The notes: generated by a model from the sequence alone, not told the origin. Positions 1 through 10,935 are shown, counted from the stretch's first letter. The stretch: 64,000 bases of DNA from Cristatella mucedo (GCA_009760855.2 WPIO01000002.1:8613501-8677500); one strand, 5' to 3'. Program-made: numbers and translations.

Positions 1-460
1 GCTCAAGAATAGTTATCAGATCTATTCCTACACCAGGCTAAGCATTCACCAGCCACTTTTCTGAATCAAATCGTTTCTCGCACTTCCTTTGAACCTCAAA
101 TCTTTCTGAGACCATGCATTGAGTTTTTAGCCTCATGAAACCTTGAACTCATTTCAGACCGGCTTCGCTGCATCCCCTGGCTCGATGGCATTTCAAAAGG
201 GGCTGAAACTCATCTATTTACCACACAGTTTAGTGGGTACATGTGATTGGTGCTTTGGGTGCTTATGCGAGCTACCAATATTCATTCTATCACTAACCAT
301 ATTTGCATGATGATCCCATACATATAACCTTGAACTACGTTACGCTTTCTGACATTGAGCATGTTACTAGTAACCTTTCGATCATGCTTCCTTTGTATGA
401 GATTGGAAGTGCCTAGATTGAGATTAAGGTCTCCGAGGGTGCTTTGTAAATATATATTCT
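1..460 (+). mobile_element. LINE-A 3' end, degraded (CR1/L2-like)
   Basis: Aligns by eye with the 3' part of the same LINE at 60.34-60.83 kb: the end of the reverse transcriptase frame, the stretch around AGTGGGTACATGTGATTGG, the spacer rich in GCATGCTG-like words, and the terminal hairpin (GTGCCTAGATTGAGATTAAGG...GAGGGTGC). Many substitutions and small deletions show it is old. It runs off the left edge of the window. Confidence 0.75.
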
Positions 461-540
461 ATCATAGTTCCTTTTGCAGTAGATATAAGTGACTGGAAAG
501 ACATTGATTTCTATGCGTGAGCCATAACATTTGAATCATT

Positions 541-640
541 ATAACAACAATATTAATAATAATAACACATTTTATAAGGCACCCTTAGAGAACTCAATCT
601 CTTTCTCGGTGGTTTACCATTGCTGTAAAGGAAGCGCTAT
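541..640 (-). mobile_element. LINE-A 3' tip, 5'-truncated
   Basis: On the minus strand this is the terminal hairpin of LINE-A followed by an AAT/ATT-rich tail (TATTAATAATAATAACA on the plus strand). Only the last hundred bases are present, as expected for a 5'-truncated LINE insertion. Confidence 0.65.
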
Positions 641-1149
641 CATAATTATTGTTGTTACATATATTACTGTGAATGGCTAGATAGCAGGTAAATTTTACAC
701 GTTCAGCCCATCAATACCATCGTGAAAGTTTGTAAGTAGTTTTCCAAGAACTTTTACTTAGCACGAATTAAAGTCACACATTTCTATAGACTGAATGAAT
801 AAGCTGATGGATGTACCAGCTGAGTGATCTCTAGATTACATCAGCCACAAGTTTAGGATTGCATCAGGCCTCGTTGGCCAGATGTGTTCAACTATTCTTC
901 CTTTACATGTGAATAAAGAATGCATCTTTACGTGCGATGCTTTTGGGTTATATTTGAGTTTCATTACGGAGCTGAGAGAATCTAATGGTTAAGATGCAAC
1001 CAAACGATGTGGTAGGAACGTTGGCAAGCTCGTAAGGATTGACGAATCATTACTATTAGCCTCGTTACTATTAGTTCTAATAGCTAGGAGCAAAAGTCGG
1101 TAAGCTACTACTTTTTGATCAGGGCTAGTGCCACGGCAGCCTATTTCAT
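641..1149. other. No recognised feature
   Basis: AT-rich unique-looking sequence between LINE pieces and the presumed 3' side of lectin gene 1. I see no convincing exon, promoter or repeat. Confidence 0.4.
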
Positions 1150-1270
1150 CTATGGGTCGAGGTTCGGAACCTTTACAAAAATAAGTTCTAGGCTTTGATA
1201 ACCAGCAGTACTTTCTATATAAGCCATCCGAATCAGTTTTAGTGGCTGATAAACTGATCACACACTATGG
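1150..1270 (-). pseudogene. Possible decayed second-half C-type lectin domain exon of lectin gene 1
   Basis: A minus-strand frame reads CVISL, then DGLYRKYC, then a run ending TYFCKG. The order of cysteines and the C-terminal FC fit the last part of a C-type lectin domain (compare FCVHL, WNNKNC, TYFICEK in lectin gene 2). It lies downstream of the 156-base lectin exon on the same strand. A stop codon lies just upstream of the first cysteine, and the WIG and EPN motifs expected earlier in the exon are not legible, so it is at best a broken exon. It could be a chance match. Confidence 0.3.
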
Positions 1271-1785
1271 ATTTTTGATGACGACTTTTTGTTAAATTAC
1301 ATACAGGTAAAACTGATCTCCTACTCACGCAACACCTAAAGTCTTCAGGTTTAATAAGAGGATCCACTATTTTACTTGGATAAGTTTTATTGCGGCACTC
1401 GTTGAAGGTGGTGAATTTAGGTTTTCTTTTTTGATAATTGCTTAGCCTAAGAAGACTTAATTGATGCAACTTAATATTTAAAAATTGCTATCAACAAATG
1501 TATACTATTTGAGACTATATATCGTCGTGCTACACAAAAATCTTGCTCCAAAATATTCTGGATCCACGGTTATTTCTAGGCTAGATATTGTGATTAAGAT
1601 TGGATGGTACAGCGATTACAGTGATTATCTTTCTACAGCAATAAATAGATAGGACTGGGAGGTGTAACAAGTTTCTATAGCTCGGCCAGATATATTACTT
1701 GGCTGCAGGAGGTGCAATGTCTGTCATTTCCATTAGAAAGTACGTGCCGATATTCTTGGTATGAACAAAAAGGGCAATCGTGGCA
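1271..1785. other. No recognised feature
   Basis: A 76-codon minus-strand frame at 1239-1469 is cysteine-containing and could be frame-shifted remains of the lectin exon next to it, but nothing in it is diagnostic. The rest is anonymous AT-rich DNA. Confidence 0.3.
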
Positions 1786-1786
1786 T

Positions 1787-1920
1787 GTGACGTGTTCGCA
1801 TTTAGCTAAACTGCTGTTCGATTTTCAGCCCCTTTGTTGCACCCGAGTCTTTGCTAGCACCTGTTTAGCTGATCATTATCTTTTATTAAGACATTCGGCG
1901 ACAGAAGCTTTTGATCTCTA
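1787..1920 (+). mobile_element. LINE-B fragment (reverse transcriptase C-terminal region)
   Basis: The plus-strand translation HLAKLLFDFQPL followed by the TEAF region matches the segment YLAELLHQFQPL...GDRSF of the LINE-B copy at 58.1-59.0 kb, residue for residue at many positions. It is a short internal piece of the C-terminal part of a CR1/L2-type LINE protein, not a host gene. Confidence 0.6.
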
Positions 1921-2129
1921 TATCTAATAGTTGAAAAATCAGTACAATTTCAGACTCAGCAATATCTTTTCACCGACCGCCAACTGTGTAGAACGCTTTC
2001 CGGTCGTTCTGGGCTGCTAAATGTATATCGCTCACTACGTGTCTCTTCTTCCTGATTCAGCAAAGCTTCTGACTTTCACTTTATAGTCCATGGAAAGTCG
2101 GTGTGTTTCGGCATTAGCAGGAAGAGCTG

Positions 2130-2805
2130 CTTCGGCTATGAGGGTTCATTCCAGTAACCATCCAGAAATCAGGCACTTACAGCTGGTGCAAAACTCTGCA
2201 GCTAGGCTTTTCTGTTGTGAGCGTTGCAATTGCCACATCACGCCACTTCTCGCCGACCTGCACTGGCCACCAGTGAAGAAATGGATCGACTTCAAAGTTT
2301 TGTCACTCACTTTTAGGTACCTTTATTCTTGGGCTCTAGGCTAACTGTCAAATCTACTACCCCACCAAGCCAAGCATCGTACCACCCGATTTTTGGAAAC
2401 TAGCTGTTTCCCTATGCCTCGTACAAACCTCAAATTCTTTAAAGACCGTGCATTTAGTGATTATGCTCCTAAAGCCGGGAACTCTCTCCCGACTGGTCAC
2501 AACATCTCCTGACTTGACCCCATGTAAAAAGAAATTAAAAACACACATATTTATGGCAGTGTTTTGTGGGTCCCCTTGATTCGTCCTTGATGTGCTTATG
2601 GGTGCTGACACTGTGCATGCTGCCACTAACCACACTTTCATGCTGACCCTTTGCATGTCACCCCTAACCTTGTTATTCATGTTGTTTATCAAGTACGATA
2701 CCACTCACTATTCGATCATGTTTCCTTTGCAGCCAATGTAAAGCACCGAGAAAGAGATTTAGTTCTCTGAGGATGCTTTATCAAATGTATTATTTTTATT
2801 ATTAT
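2130..2805 (+). mobile_element. LINE-A 3' fragment
   Basis: The frame at 2090-2344 contains LQLVQNSAARLF and HITPLLADLHWPPV, the conserved C-terminal block of CR1/L2-like LINE proteins. It is followed by the LINE-A 3' untranslated region with its GCATGCTGCCACTAACC words, the terminal hairpin around 2735-2780 and an ATT-rich tail. The piece lies inside the presumed last intron of lectin gene 1, between its 156-base exon and the decayed distal exon. Confidence 0.85.
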
Positions 2806-2863
2806 CAATGCAAAAAATGCTCATATAAAGGTACGACTCGGAAACTTCATTCGAATACTTAAA

Positions 2864-3000
2864 TAGCTGGTTTGGTCCAGCAGTTAACGTGCTTGCCCCG
2901 ACCAAGGTCAGGCTGAGGTCGTTGGCTCGAGCCCAAAGGTATATATTAAGTGCCTGAATAGAAATTAAGTTCTCTTCAGGCACTATACAAATAGTTCACA
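2864..3000 (+). mobile_element. SINE-1 (tRNA-derived SINE with LINE-A-like tail)
   Basis: The head AGCTGGTTTGGTCCAGCAGT is A-box-like, and TTGGCTCGAGCCC is B-box-like for RNA polymerase III. Between them lies the family-specific CCCCGACCAAGGTC. The 3' part TGCCTGAATAG...TTCTCTTCAGGCACT forms a hairpin like the LINE-A end. Other copies lie at 12.44, 12.81, 18.84, 37.16, 49.58, 61.39 and 63.15 kb. Confidence 0.8.
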
Positions 3001-3106
3001 TTTTATTTATATTTATTATATCGTGGAGAAATATGTGAAGCCTACATTGCTTGAGCAAATACAATCTCTGCTCTGCATAGAATGAACGTAAAATTAGTAA
3101 ACTTAC

Positions 3107-3262
3107 TTGGATCACTAATGATTGCATCAACGACTTCATTTTGCTTCTCTTCGCTGTCAATCGTCACCAAAGACAGCCCAAGAGAGCGGCACTGGCCTTC
3201 AGCCTCTTCCCATTTCAATACTGTGCGTCCAAAGTGGTACTTTGGCGGTTCTCGATTGAAAT
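3107..3262 (-). CDS. Lectin gene 1 first lectin-domain exon (156 bases)
   Basis: Acceptor ATCAACTTGCAG and donor GTAAGT. The reading frame gives PPKYHFGRTVLKWEEAEGQC then RSLGLSLVTIDSEEKQNEVV. The pattern W-EAE--CRS---LV-ID is the alpha-1 helix and first cysteine of C-type lectin domains. Length and phase (1-1) are identical to exon 25,121-25,276 of lectin gene 2, which reads KWGEAEGYCRSKKMTLVKID. Confidence 0.75.
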
Positions 3263-6200
3263 CTGCAAGTTGATAATTGGTTTTATGATAACTACAGTAT
3301 TTAGGATTTGATAGTACTGCTTTGCATTCAATCGAATACAAGGTCCGTCGTTATAAGCAGGCTTACCACTGTCTACATCGCATCTTTTACTTTTCAATCG
3401 TCCAAATTCTAAATAAAACAAAGAATTCAGGTTCAGTTCACAAAGTCACTACTATTCAAGCAAGGAATGTGAGTGCGCGAGATCACTATTCAAATATGTT
3501 AATCACTATGACTGGAATTAATATATAGTTTGATAATAGGACTTAGCCAAAGTCACTTCTATGGGTAAAATAAACTTGAAATTCAGCGTATCCGTTTGTT
3601 GTTTGACCGTAGTACTAAGAAATTGCGTGCTTATGGATATCAAAATGCCGACAACTTGAGGCAAAGTTGAGCACATTGGTGGTGGCCGCATAGGATTATC
3701 CGTCTACTAGTCACCTCCCTAGTGTGCACGATCTTGTTTATCGTTAAATTATAGTCATTCATTTGCATCCCTAGATGTGTTTGCATTTGCTAAGGTTCTT
3801 TGTTTATGTAATAGCAATAGAAAAGATCACAGTGCATTCGAGGGGGCCGGTATCCCAGGTGATCCACGATTACGATGCTCAGAATTTTCTCGAACAAGCC
3901 TCAGCGATCTCACGTATGCACTGCTCTGAATAAATCTAAATTAGTGGTAATCAGGCCTGTCCAAATCCTGGAGGTACATCCGAAAACTTATCTTTCTAAT
4001 CCTTGCTCGATGAGCTATAAATCCCTAGTATTAGGTGTGATAATTTCTAAGAATGAATTGGGCACGTTCGCCTTGACCTAAACTTAGCTAAAATCAGTTA
4101 ACGACCCAAACCCAACATGCTTCTCCTTCATTAATACCCCTAGATCAATAAATAGGAGTAGCAGAGTCGTTGACATCACGCGCTCAATATTTAATATCAA
4201 CCCGTTTGTAGTCCCCTTAAAAAGTTCTATTAAATCTACTGTTTTGAGTTCTTTTGACATCTAGCTGGCAACGATGGCAGTAGCCTATCGCCGTCCAGGT
4301 ACCATGCCTAGCTATCTCAGATTTCTCTGATCTCATCTCGATTCTGTGCATTATAAATAAATCTTTTCTTCGTAATGGGTGATTTTAAAATTCTTATTGA
4401 TAAGTTAGCTGACGCCTTGAGCACCGAATTTCGTGCATTACCTGACTCATCGAGTCTTGTGGCTGGTGTGCATGGCCTTACTCACATCAGTGGTCCCACT
4501 CTTATTTTCTCCTACAACTGCCCACTATCAACCGTTATTATTACCATTTCTGCTTATATAACCACATGCAGATCTTATTCGGTCTGAAATGTTTGCCCTG
4601 CTATGCATCCAAAGTCACATGGGAATCGTGAAAACCTAAAGGCCCTTTAAAAAGACCATGTCTGAGCGAGAATATGTTCTGGCCCTGCAGTCAATCACCC
4701 TTCCAACACGTTATCATGAGTAGAATGCTACAACACAACCCTAGCAACCATGCTTGAGGGATTTTCTCCTCTGATTAAGTCCACAGTGAGCCCTCACCCC
4801 AGGCTTACTGTTTACCGGAGACATTAAACAAGCTAAGTATATTGAGGACAAGCTTTGAAAAGCATTTACAAGATCAGAACTGACTGTCCATCGACGGCCA
4901 TATGAGGACCACTGTAAATCATACCAATCAATCCTAGCAAAGGCCAAGTCTAGTTTCAATAAAAATATCGTTAACTCAAAAAAGTACAGTCAAAAAATGG
5001 TAATGTCAACAATGAATAATTTCCACAACTCCCAGGTTAGCTTCTTGCCTAATTATGATAGTGCCGATATCTTTTCTAGCTTTTTTGTCAATAAGATAGC
5101 CAAGATCAGGAATTCCATCCAAAGAATGGCTGCATACTCTCTGTAATTCTGTTCCTCATTTCCGTACAGAACATCAATTTTTACACACAAGGAAGCTACA
5201 AACAACCTCTGAGACATATAGTCCTCTAGACCCTAATCAGACTTCGCGGTTCTATGATGGGAAGATCTGCTGTTACATGTATAACTGAAATGATATATAA
5301 GTCATTCAGGACACAACTCAAGAATGCAAAACTAGACCAAGAGAACTTGAGCAAATCTGCCCACTCTACCTTTAAGCGTTCCTATCAAATACATTGAAAC
5401 AAGTCCGTGTTGACCAGCTGAACTCATGCCTTAAAGATTCAAACCAAGCTAGTAATTTGAAGACCTCTTTTGGAGCTAATCACCACTCAGAGTCAGCATC
5501 GCTTCAGGTTTATACAGACCTTCTTAAGAATGAGACTCAGGTAAAGTATTTCTCATTTTTGCGCTCGATCCATCGGCAGCTTTTGATACAATCGATCACC
5601 AAGTCTTTCTCCAGGGCCTCTCATCACTTCTGGACATTATTGGTAGCCCATTGCAATGATTTAAGTTCAATCCCAAGGCGAGACTCCCGAGTACAGACGT
5701 GAGCGGAGTACGATTGTCCTGAAAATTACTGACGTATGAGGAGCCTCAGAGCTCTGTGCTTGACCCGGCTTTTTCACGGTTTATAATCTCCCTCTTACCA
5801 ATGTGATTGCATGGGACAACTAAGGCTTTAACATTTATGCAGATGACCCTCAGTTGTACCATTGCTTTGATCCCTCACTGCCCTCAAACACGTCGAATCT
5901 TCTCAAATCTCTTCCTGGATGTATTGATGAAATTTGTACAGGGATGGCATCAAAAGTTCTTAAGCTGAATGACGATAAACCCAAACGTGATAGTTATAGG
6001 AAAACCAAGTGTGCTTCAGAAATTGGAAAGGTAAACCCTCAAAATCGGCTCTGCCAGCACATCTCCTGTTGGACCCGCACGAATCTATGTGTCCTGTTTC
6101 AAAGTGACCTTTCTTTACACGACCACAGTTGCTCCACTATAAAATGTGCCTACTTTGAGCTACATAACAGTATACAACTCGGGCTCGCTCAGACTGGGAT

Positions 6201-8098
6201 ACTACATCTAAATTTGTCCATTCATTTGTAACATCCTGTCTCGACTTCTGTAACTCACTGCGTGCTGGTCTGCCGGCAGGTGCAATCAGGCGTTTACAGT
6301 TTGTGCAATGATCTGTAGCTAAGCTTGTCTGTCTTAAGCGTTGTAGTAGCCAGATCACACCGCTTCTAGCCGACCTGCACTGACTTTCAGTCAAGCGGTG
6401 CATCAACTTCAAGGTTCTGTCACCTTTTTTAGCTGATTTCATTCGCTGGCTTCAGCCAGCGTATTAAATTTACTATCCCGCTAGGCTTGGCGTGGTTTCA
6501 TGTGCTTTACGGAATCTTACCGTTTATATATACCTCTTACGAACCTCAAATCCTTCGGGAACCACGCCTTTATTTGAAATGCTATTGATGCATGGAGCTC
6601 ATTTCAGACTGACGTCACGATATTACTTTAGTTGACTTCATTTAAAAAGTCCTTAAAACGCTTTAATTCATCACAGCTTCAATTGGGTTCTTTGTGATTC
6701 GTTCTTTGTGTACTTTTGCATGCTGAAACTGTGCATGCTGCCACAAATGATATTTGGATGCTGACCCCGTGCCTGTCACCACCATGTTATGCTTGTTGTC
6801 ATTGAGCATGCTACCACCAATCATTTGATAGTGCTTCCTTTGCATCAAATTTAGAATGCCTAGAAAGAGATTCAGTTTTTGTGGGCGCTATGAAAAAGTC
6901 TACATTAATATTCTAATGTAAACATTATCGTGGAGCGTAATAAAATAAGTTCGCAAGTCTTCAAGAAAAATGTGTTGCCCCCAAATTTTTCTTATGCTAA
7001 ATTTGGCTATTTCAAAGCTACGCACCTACCACTATTCTCGTAGTTATACCTGTCTACCCATTTCATAAAAATCAACTTGTAGGCACATTTCGACAAACTT
7101 AAAGTCGGCTGGCTAAAGTAATGTAAGTGAAATCGCAAATTTATTTAAGCCTGCAAAAATGTTTAGAGAAACTTGGAGAAGTTTAAGGCATTGGATAAAA
7201 TAAATTTCTTTTAGAAATAACAGGTGAAATAACTAGAAACCACCCATCATGTCACACGGTAATGGCCACTGACCTGGAAGCGTATTTAACTAATCTAAAG
7301 GGGAGCAATTATCGGGACACCCTTCAAGGCTTCTGCCTAAAGCGCTCATTGAGGGAAACCTGTAGCGATGCTCGAAACATCTGCATGACCATGACCCTGA
7401 AGGCCTTACACCTAATCCAAGAGGGGAACCAGGCATCCGGAGAGGCTCTCTGCAAATAATACATCCTGAGCTCTCGCAGCTTTGGTAGATACAAGCGCAG
7501 TTTCAGCAGAGCTCCAGGAACCATATTTCCCTTGGCGAAAACTATCTGGCATTAGGTGTAACTACATTTGGTCTTTGATTTTATAACCGCGCATTTACAT
7601 CATCAAATTGGACTATTTTAAAGTAAATGGGAGAACTAAAAACTGGTTTATATATGTTTGGTCGCACCATTTTTCCAGTTATATTGCTGATATATCTATA
7701 CAATCTCTTAACAGATATGGTACATTTTCTTTGCTTGCTTTGCCGAGCAGATTAAGGTACTGCGTGTGCCAAAAAATGTGTGGGTTTTTTAATAATTCGG
7801 CATAGCATCTGCTGTTAATCTACCGCCGCAAAGTGCGGTCTCATTAATTTCCAAGCAGCGAAGTCTAAACATAGCTAGCACTTAGATACCTTCTGAGTTT
7901 TCATATTTCAGGTCACTCGGTTGATGATTTGTCACGTTAAAGTCGCTTCCCGGCACCTGCAGCACAAGGTAATAGGCAGCAGTAAGCGATACAAGAGAAG
8001 CGGCAATCTGAGCCAGCCCGTAGAAGGAAATTACTTACAGCTTTGACGACACCGGTCCCGATAGCAACCGCTAAGATTAGGAGAAAGACAATCTTCAT
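3107..8098 (-). CDS. Lectin gene 1: secreted C-type lectin domain protein, incomplete or decayed
   Basis: Exons read on the minus strand are 8039-8098 (signal peptide), 7890-7956, 3367-3408 and 3107-3262. Frames join cleanly: phase 0 after exon 1, phase 1 after exon 2, and phase 1 on both sides of the 42- and 156-base exons. The protein begins with a hydrophobic 20-residue leader and has an NVT glycosylation sequon near the mature N-terminus. The 156-base exon encodes the first half of a C-type lectin domain (KWEEAEGQCRSLGLSLVTID). Exon sizes and phases match lectin gene 2 at 22.5 kb. The second half of the domain should follow below 3,107. LINE-A and SINE-1 insertions sit there, and only a doubtful broken exon at 1.15-1.27 kb is visible. 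The gene is therefore either a pseudogene or has its last exon beyond the window. C-type lectin domain proteins usually bind carbohydrate or protein ligands outside the cell; the ligand here is unknown. Confidence 0.6.
3367..3408 (-). CDS. Lectin gene 1 micro-exon (42 bases)
   Basis: The acceptor TTTTATTTAG and donor GTAAGC bound 42 bases that read FGRLKSKRCDVDS in phase 1-1. Lectin gene 2 has a 42-base phase 1-1 exon in the same position (24,893-24,934). The following intron is 104 bases here and 186 bases in gene 2. Confidence 0.55.
3410..4229. other. Intronic sequence of lectin gene 1, no recognised feature
   Basis: By comparison with lectin gene 2 a further phase 1-1 micro-exon could lie upstream of 3,408 on the minus strand. 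I could not find one with good splice sites and an open frame. Confidence 0.3.
4230..6900 (+). mobile_element. LINE-A, long degraded copy (endonuclease to 3' end)
   Basis: Follows LINE-A order over about 2.65 kb. Endonuclease remnants come first (FRALPDSSSLVAGVHGLTHI near 4.43-4.49 kb), then the region before the reverse transcriptase (VDQLNSCLKD and SFGANHHSESASLQVYTDLL at 5.4-5.55 kb). The palm-to-thumb region follows (MYHCFDPSLPSN, LKLNDDK at 5.85-5.99 kb), then the C-terminal block and a terminal hairpin near 6.86 kb. Every frame is broken by stops and shifts, so it is inactive. It lies within the large intron of lectin gene 1, in the opposite orientation. Confidence 0.8.
6901..7889. other. 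Intronic sequence of lectin gene 1; one small open frame
   Basis: Mostly anonymous. A 65-codon ATG-initiated plus-strand frame at 7,262-7,459 (MATDLEAYLTNL... with four cysteines) has protein-like composition. It has no recognisable domain or splice context, so I do not call it a gene. Confidence 0.25.
7890..7956 (-). CDS. Lectin gene 1 exon 2
   Basis: An 82-base intron ending TTGTGCTGCAG precedes it. It encodes VPGSDFNVTNHQPSDLKYEN and two further residues, then ends in phase 1 before GTATCT. It is 67 bases against 64 in lectin gene 2, with the same 0-to-1 phase change. The segment is polar and carries an NVT sequon, consistent with a short linker after signal cleavage. Confidence 0.6.
8039..8098 (-). 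CDS. Lectin gene 1 exon 1: signal peptide
   Basis: Starts at an ATG (8098 reading down) and encodes MKIVFLLILAVAIGTGVVKA, a typical short signal peptide. The exon ends GCT before a consensus GTAAGT donor. It is exactly 60 bases long, as is the signal exon of lectin gene 2, and the leading residues (MK-VFLL-LA) are similar. No clear TATA box is visible upstream. Confidence 0.7.
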
Positions 8099-9577
8099 GT
8101 TCGTGACAAACTAAAATCTACAACAGAATCGAATAGTAATAGTTGCTACTCGATAGAAGAAGTAACAAATGCAAAGCCATGAATCCAAACCTACATGCTT
8201 GCTTGGTGACCTATTACTACTGTCGGCCGGCTGTTTTTATTCTATACGACCAGTTGCCATCGCTGCTATGCAGTTGAATGGCATAACAGTCTCTTGGAAA
8301 AGTATTCACAATTGGGCGAACTCTCCCGCATGTGCGTGGCGCCTGCTTGATGCCGCTGGTGTATCGCCACTTCCTGTCCGGTATGGCATCCGAGGAGGTT
8401 AGAGAAAACTAGCAAGTGAGAACCAGTCAAGTGTCTAACCACGATGCCTTCTTCTTACCTTTAGATAACAAAGCCATTTCATCTAAGAAAGAAGCATTTT
8501 AGCGACTGCATAAATAATCCTTCAAACGCAAAGTAGTTTGTAGGTCCTCTCTATTATCTCTACTAGGTATTTCACCGGTATTTGCATTTGCAATGAAATA
8601 TATCCACTTATTTCATGAGCTTTTTTGGTCTCACTTAAGTTCATTTCCGAAACGGCACTGCAGTAATATAGCTATTGTTCTAATAAAATCTTTAAAAGTT
8701 TATTTTCACTACAAATGATCTTCCATTTAGTTTTTGACATAGGGTAGCCGAAAATCTGTCCTAGGTCCACACTTATACGCTCGCATTGAGCTATTGGTTA
8801 CTACTGCAAAATGTATATACCGAGTAAGCTTTAGCCAATTGTATCTATGGACGCGGTATTTATCATCTGTGTTGTATACATTTTATGTAGCCTTCTAGAG
8901 ACTTACAATATCTGCCTTAACTTCCACTGGGTGTTGGAAATTTTATTTTTGTAAAAGTACTAACTTTCCAAGATTAATAATAAATACTGTGAAAATAAAG
9001 TCTCGTGATTTTAAATGCACTGCTTAAAACTGACGTGTCTGGTTAAATGCTTCTGCTTCATCTACTACCCTGACCACGTTTCGCCAGTATTATTTCAAAA
9101 TGGAGACTTAATTAGCTCAAAGAAAGCAGGAAAGTAAGTTTAAGCAGTTAGGTATACCGTGACCGTTTCTGGGCAGTAACTTACAGAGAGAGGCGGAGAA
9201 AAATTTTACCAGCAACGGATCACATCTTACATACCTAGCTAAGTTCTTTTGAATTGACGAATAGCTCCAACTACACTTATTTTGGCCGCTGGTTGTGATT
9301 TGGCGTGCTCTAATCCAAACAGAGATTGGAATCTAAAACCAAGAAAACATTTGAATTCAGGTGAGAAACCCTACTTAAGACTAACTGCTCTGAAAGTTAA
9401 CATAGACTAAGAGTTACTGTGATTTTCTGGAGTTTTTTAGCTTTGCAGTGGAATATGCTCTTTATAGCCATGGTCGACGTTTTGATAAGAACCGTGAAGA
9501 GCTGGCTGCCACAACATGTTGCCGTTTACTCGTCAATAACGGCAGTAAAACAGTGGGCAAACGAACTTGAGTTATTC
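8099..9577. other. Upstream flank of lectin gene 1, no recognised feature
   Basis: Contains the presumed promoter of lectin gene 1 just above 8,098 on the minus strand, but no TATA box or other element stands out. The rest is AT-rich anonymous DNA. Confidence 0.3.
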
Positions 9578-9603
9578 TTATATATATATATATATATATA
9601 TCT
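9578..9603. repeat. (TA)n microsatellite
   Basis: About twelve uninterrupted TA dinucleotides. It produces spurious Ile-Tyr frames on both strands. Confidence 0.95.
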
Positions 9604-10044
9604 CTCTTAAAGTTATTCGTTACCCTTTGTGCTAGTGCAGAGACAAAAAATGGAACTAGTAGAGATTCTAACATCCATTAGTTAGGGAAAATGCAAAGTT
9701 GTGAGTGAAAAGCAATCATGAAAAGGCTTGATTCCGTGAAGCCTCACAGTCTCTGCAATCAAGTCTGCCACATTTGACCTCATCCTAAATTTTCCTCCCA
9801 GTCTAAGGTTACTGCCTGCCCTCTTAATCTAATACCCGCGGGTCTCCTTCTGCAATGCATGGCGATGCTGCAGCCAGGCATAAAGCAAATAAAAAGTATC
9901 TTTTCAGAATCAGCTCTTGTTTTGTTATCTTTCAATGAGGCTGTTTTTCGACAAATACTAGAAAAGCAACACAGTATCAAGAGAACTCAGGGAGGTTTGG
10001 CCCAGTCTCCTTACTTTTACCCACTCTTCTAGTTATTGTACATA
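9604..10044. other. No recognised feature
   Basis: Anonymous sequence between a TA repeat and a LINE-A fragment. Confidence 0.3.
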
Positions 10045-10320
10045 TTTTAAAGGCGATTGAATGAGTTATAGCAGACCGCATGGGCTCTTACATTGAAACT
10101 TCAAAACTACTAGGTGGGTGCCAGTTTGGTCTCCGAGCTTATCACTCAAGAGTCTTAACATTGCCACTGGTGTATACAAAACATCTCATAAATACAGTCG
10201 TACACAAAGGTCCACTGCTTGCTTAGTTCTTTATTTCGTCAGTTCTTGATGAAATGGATCATCAAGTCCTTCTCGGGTGCTTTTCTTCTCGCCTGGTCAT
10301 CAGCTGCAGATGAATGGTCA
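10045..10320 (+). mobile_element. LINE-A fragment, reverse transcriptase fingers/palm start
   Basis: A plus-strand translation gives YIETSKLLGGCQFGLRAYHS and, further on, DEMDHQVLLGCFSSRL. These match the LINE-A reverse transcriptase sequence IETSHLASKFQSGF and FDTIDHKVLLERLSSHL. The fragment stops at the point where the adjoining segment begins in the opposite orientation. Confidence 0.6.
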
Positions 10321-10329
10321 TGGGTCTAG

Positions 10330-10935
10330 TACAGATCTAAGCAGAGGCATAGCTGTGTGTCGTCTGCATTGTCGTGAAGGCTAATATTGCACTTGACAAG
10401 GACATAGGAAATAGGGAGACTATCTATTATAAAAAGAGGTATACCAACCGCATAGCCTTGAGGCACCTCCTACATTAGTGGTTCCTTGGAGATCTCTCTG
10501 TCCCTGTCTCTGTGTCTCTGTCTCTCTGTCTCTCTGTCTCTCTGTCTCTCTGTCTCTCTGTCTCTCTGTCTCTCTGTCTCTCTGTCTCTCTGTCTCTCTG
10601 TCTCTCTGTCTCTCTGTCTCTCTGTCTCTCTGTCTCTCTGTCTCTCTGTCTCTCTGTCTCTCCGTCTCTCTGTCTCTCCGTCTCTCCGTCTCTCTGTCTC
10701 TCTGTCTCTCTGTCTCTCTGTCTCTCTGTCTCTCTGTCTCTCTGTCTCTCTGTCTCTCTGTCTCTCTGTCTCTCTGTCTCTCTGTCTCTCTGTCTCTCTG
10801 TCTCTCTGTCTCTCTGTCTCTCTGTCTCTCTGTCTCTCTCTCTCTACTTACATCAATACTCTGGTTGCTCCCATCAAGATAGGACTAAGACTATTGATTA
10901 CAATGCAGTGCCAGTAATACCTAGAACAATATAGT
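10330..10935 (-). mobile_element. LINE-A reverse transcriptase segment in inverted orientation, with a minisatellite inside
   Basis: On the minus strand the left end (10,335-10,490) matches the YTDD catalytic region and the GVPQG segment. The right end (10,848-10,925) matches the SYLSGRL to ITGTALQWF region. These are the parts of the LINE that should follow the plus-strand fragment ending at 10,320. The minisatellite at 10,497-10,846 replaces the codons just after GVPQG. Confidence 0.6.
10497..10846. repeat. (TCTCTCTG)n minisatellite, about 43 units
   Basis: An 8-base unit TCTCTCTG repeats almost perfectly over about 350 bases. A few C-for-T variants (TCTCTCCG) cluster near 10,660-10,690. 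Because the unit is not a multiple of three, three frames all read as CLSVSLSL repeats; these are not proteins. Confidence 0.97.

Noticed and set aside
7262-7459. 65-codon ATG frame as a small gene
   Set aside because: Reasonable composition, but there is a comparable antisense frame and no signal, domain or splice evidence.
10497-10846. CRISPR-like regular repeat array
   Set aside because: The units are contiguous 8-mers with no spacers, in a eukaryotic context.
10478-10934. Three overlapping frames of 134-143 codons rich in Leu, Ser, Val and Cys
   Set aside because: They are the three readings of the TCTCTCTG minisatellite, not proteins.
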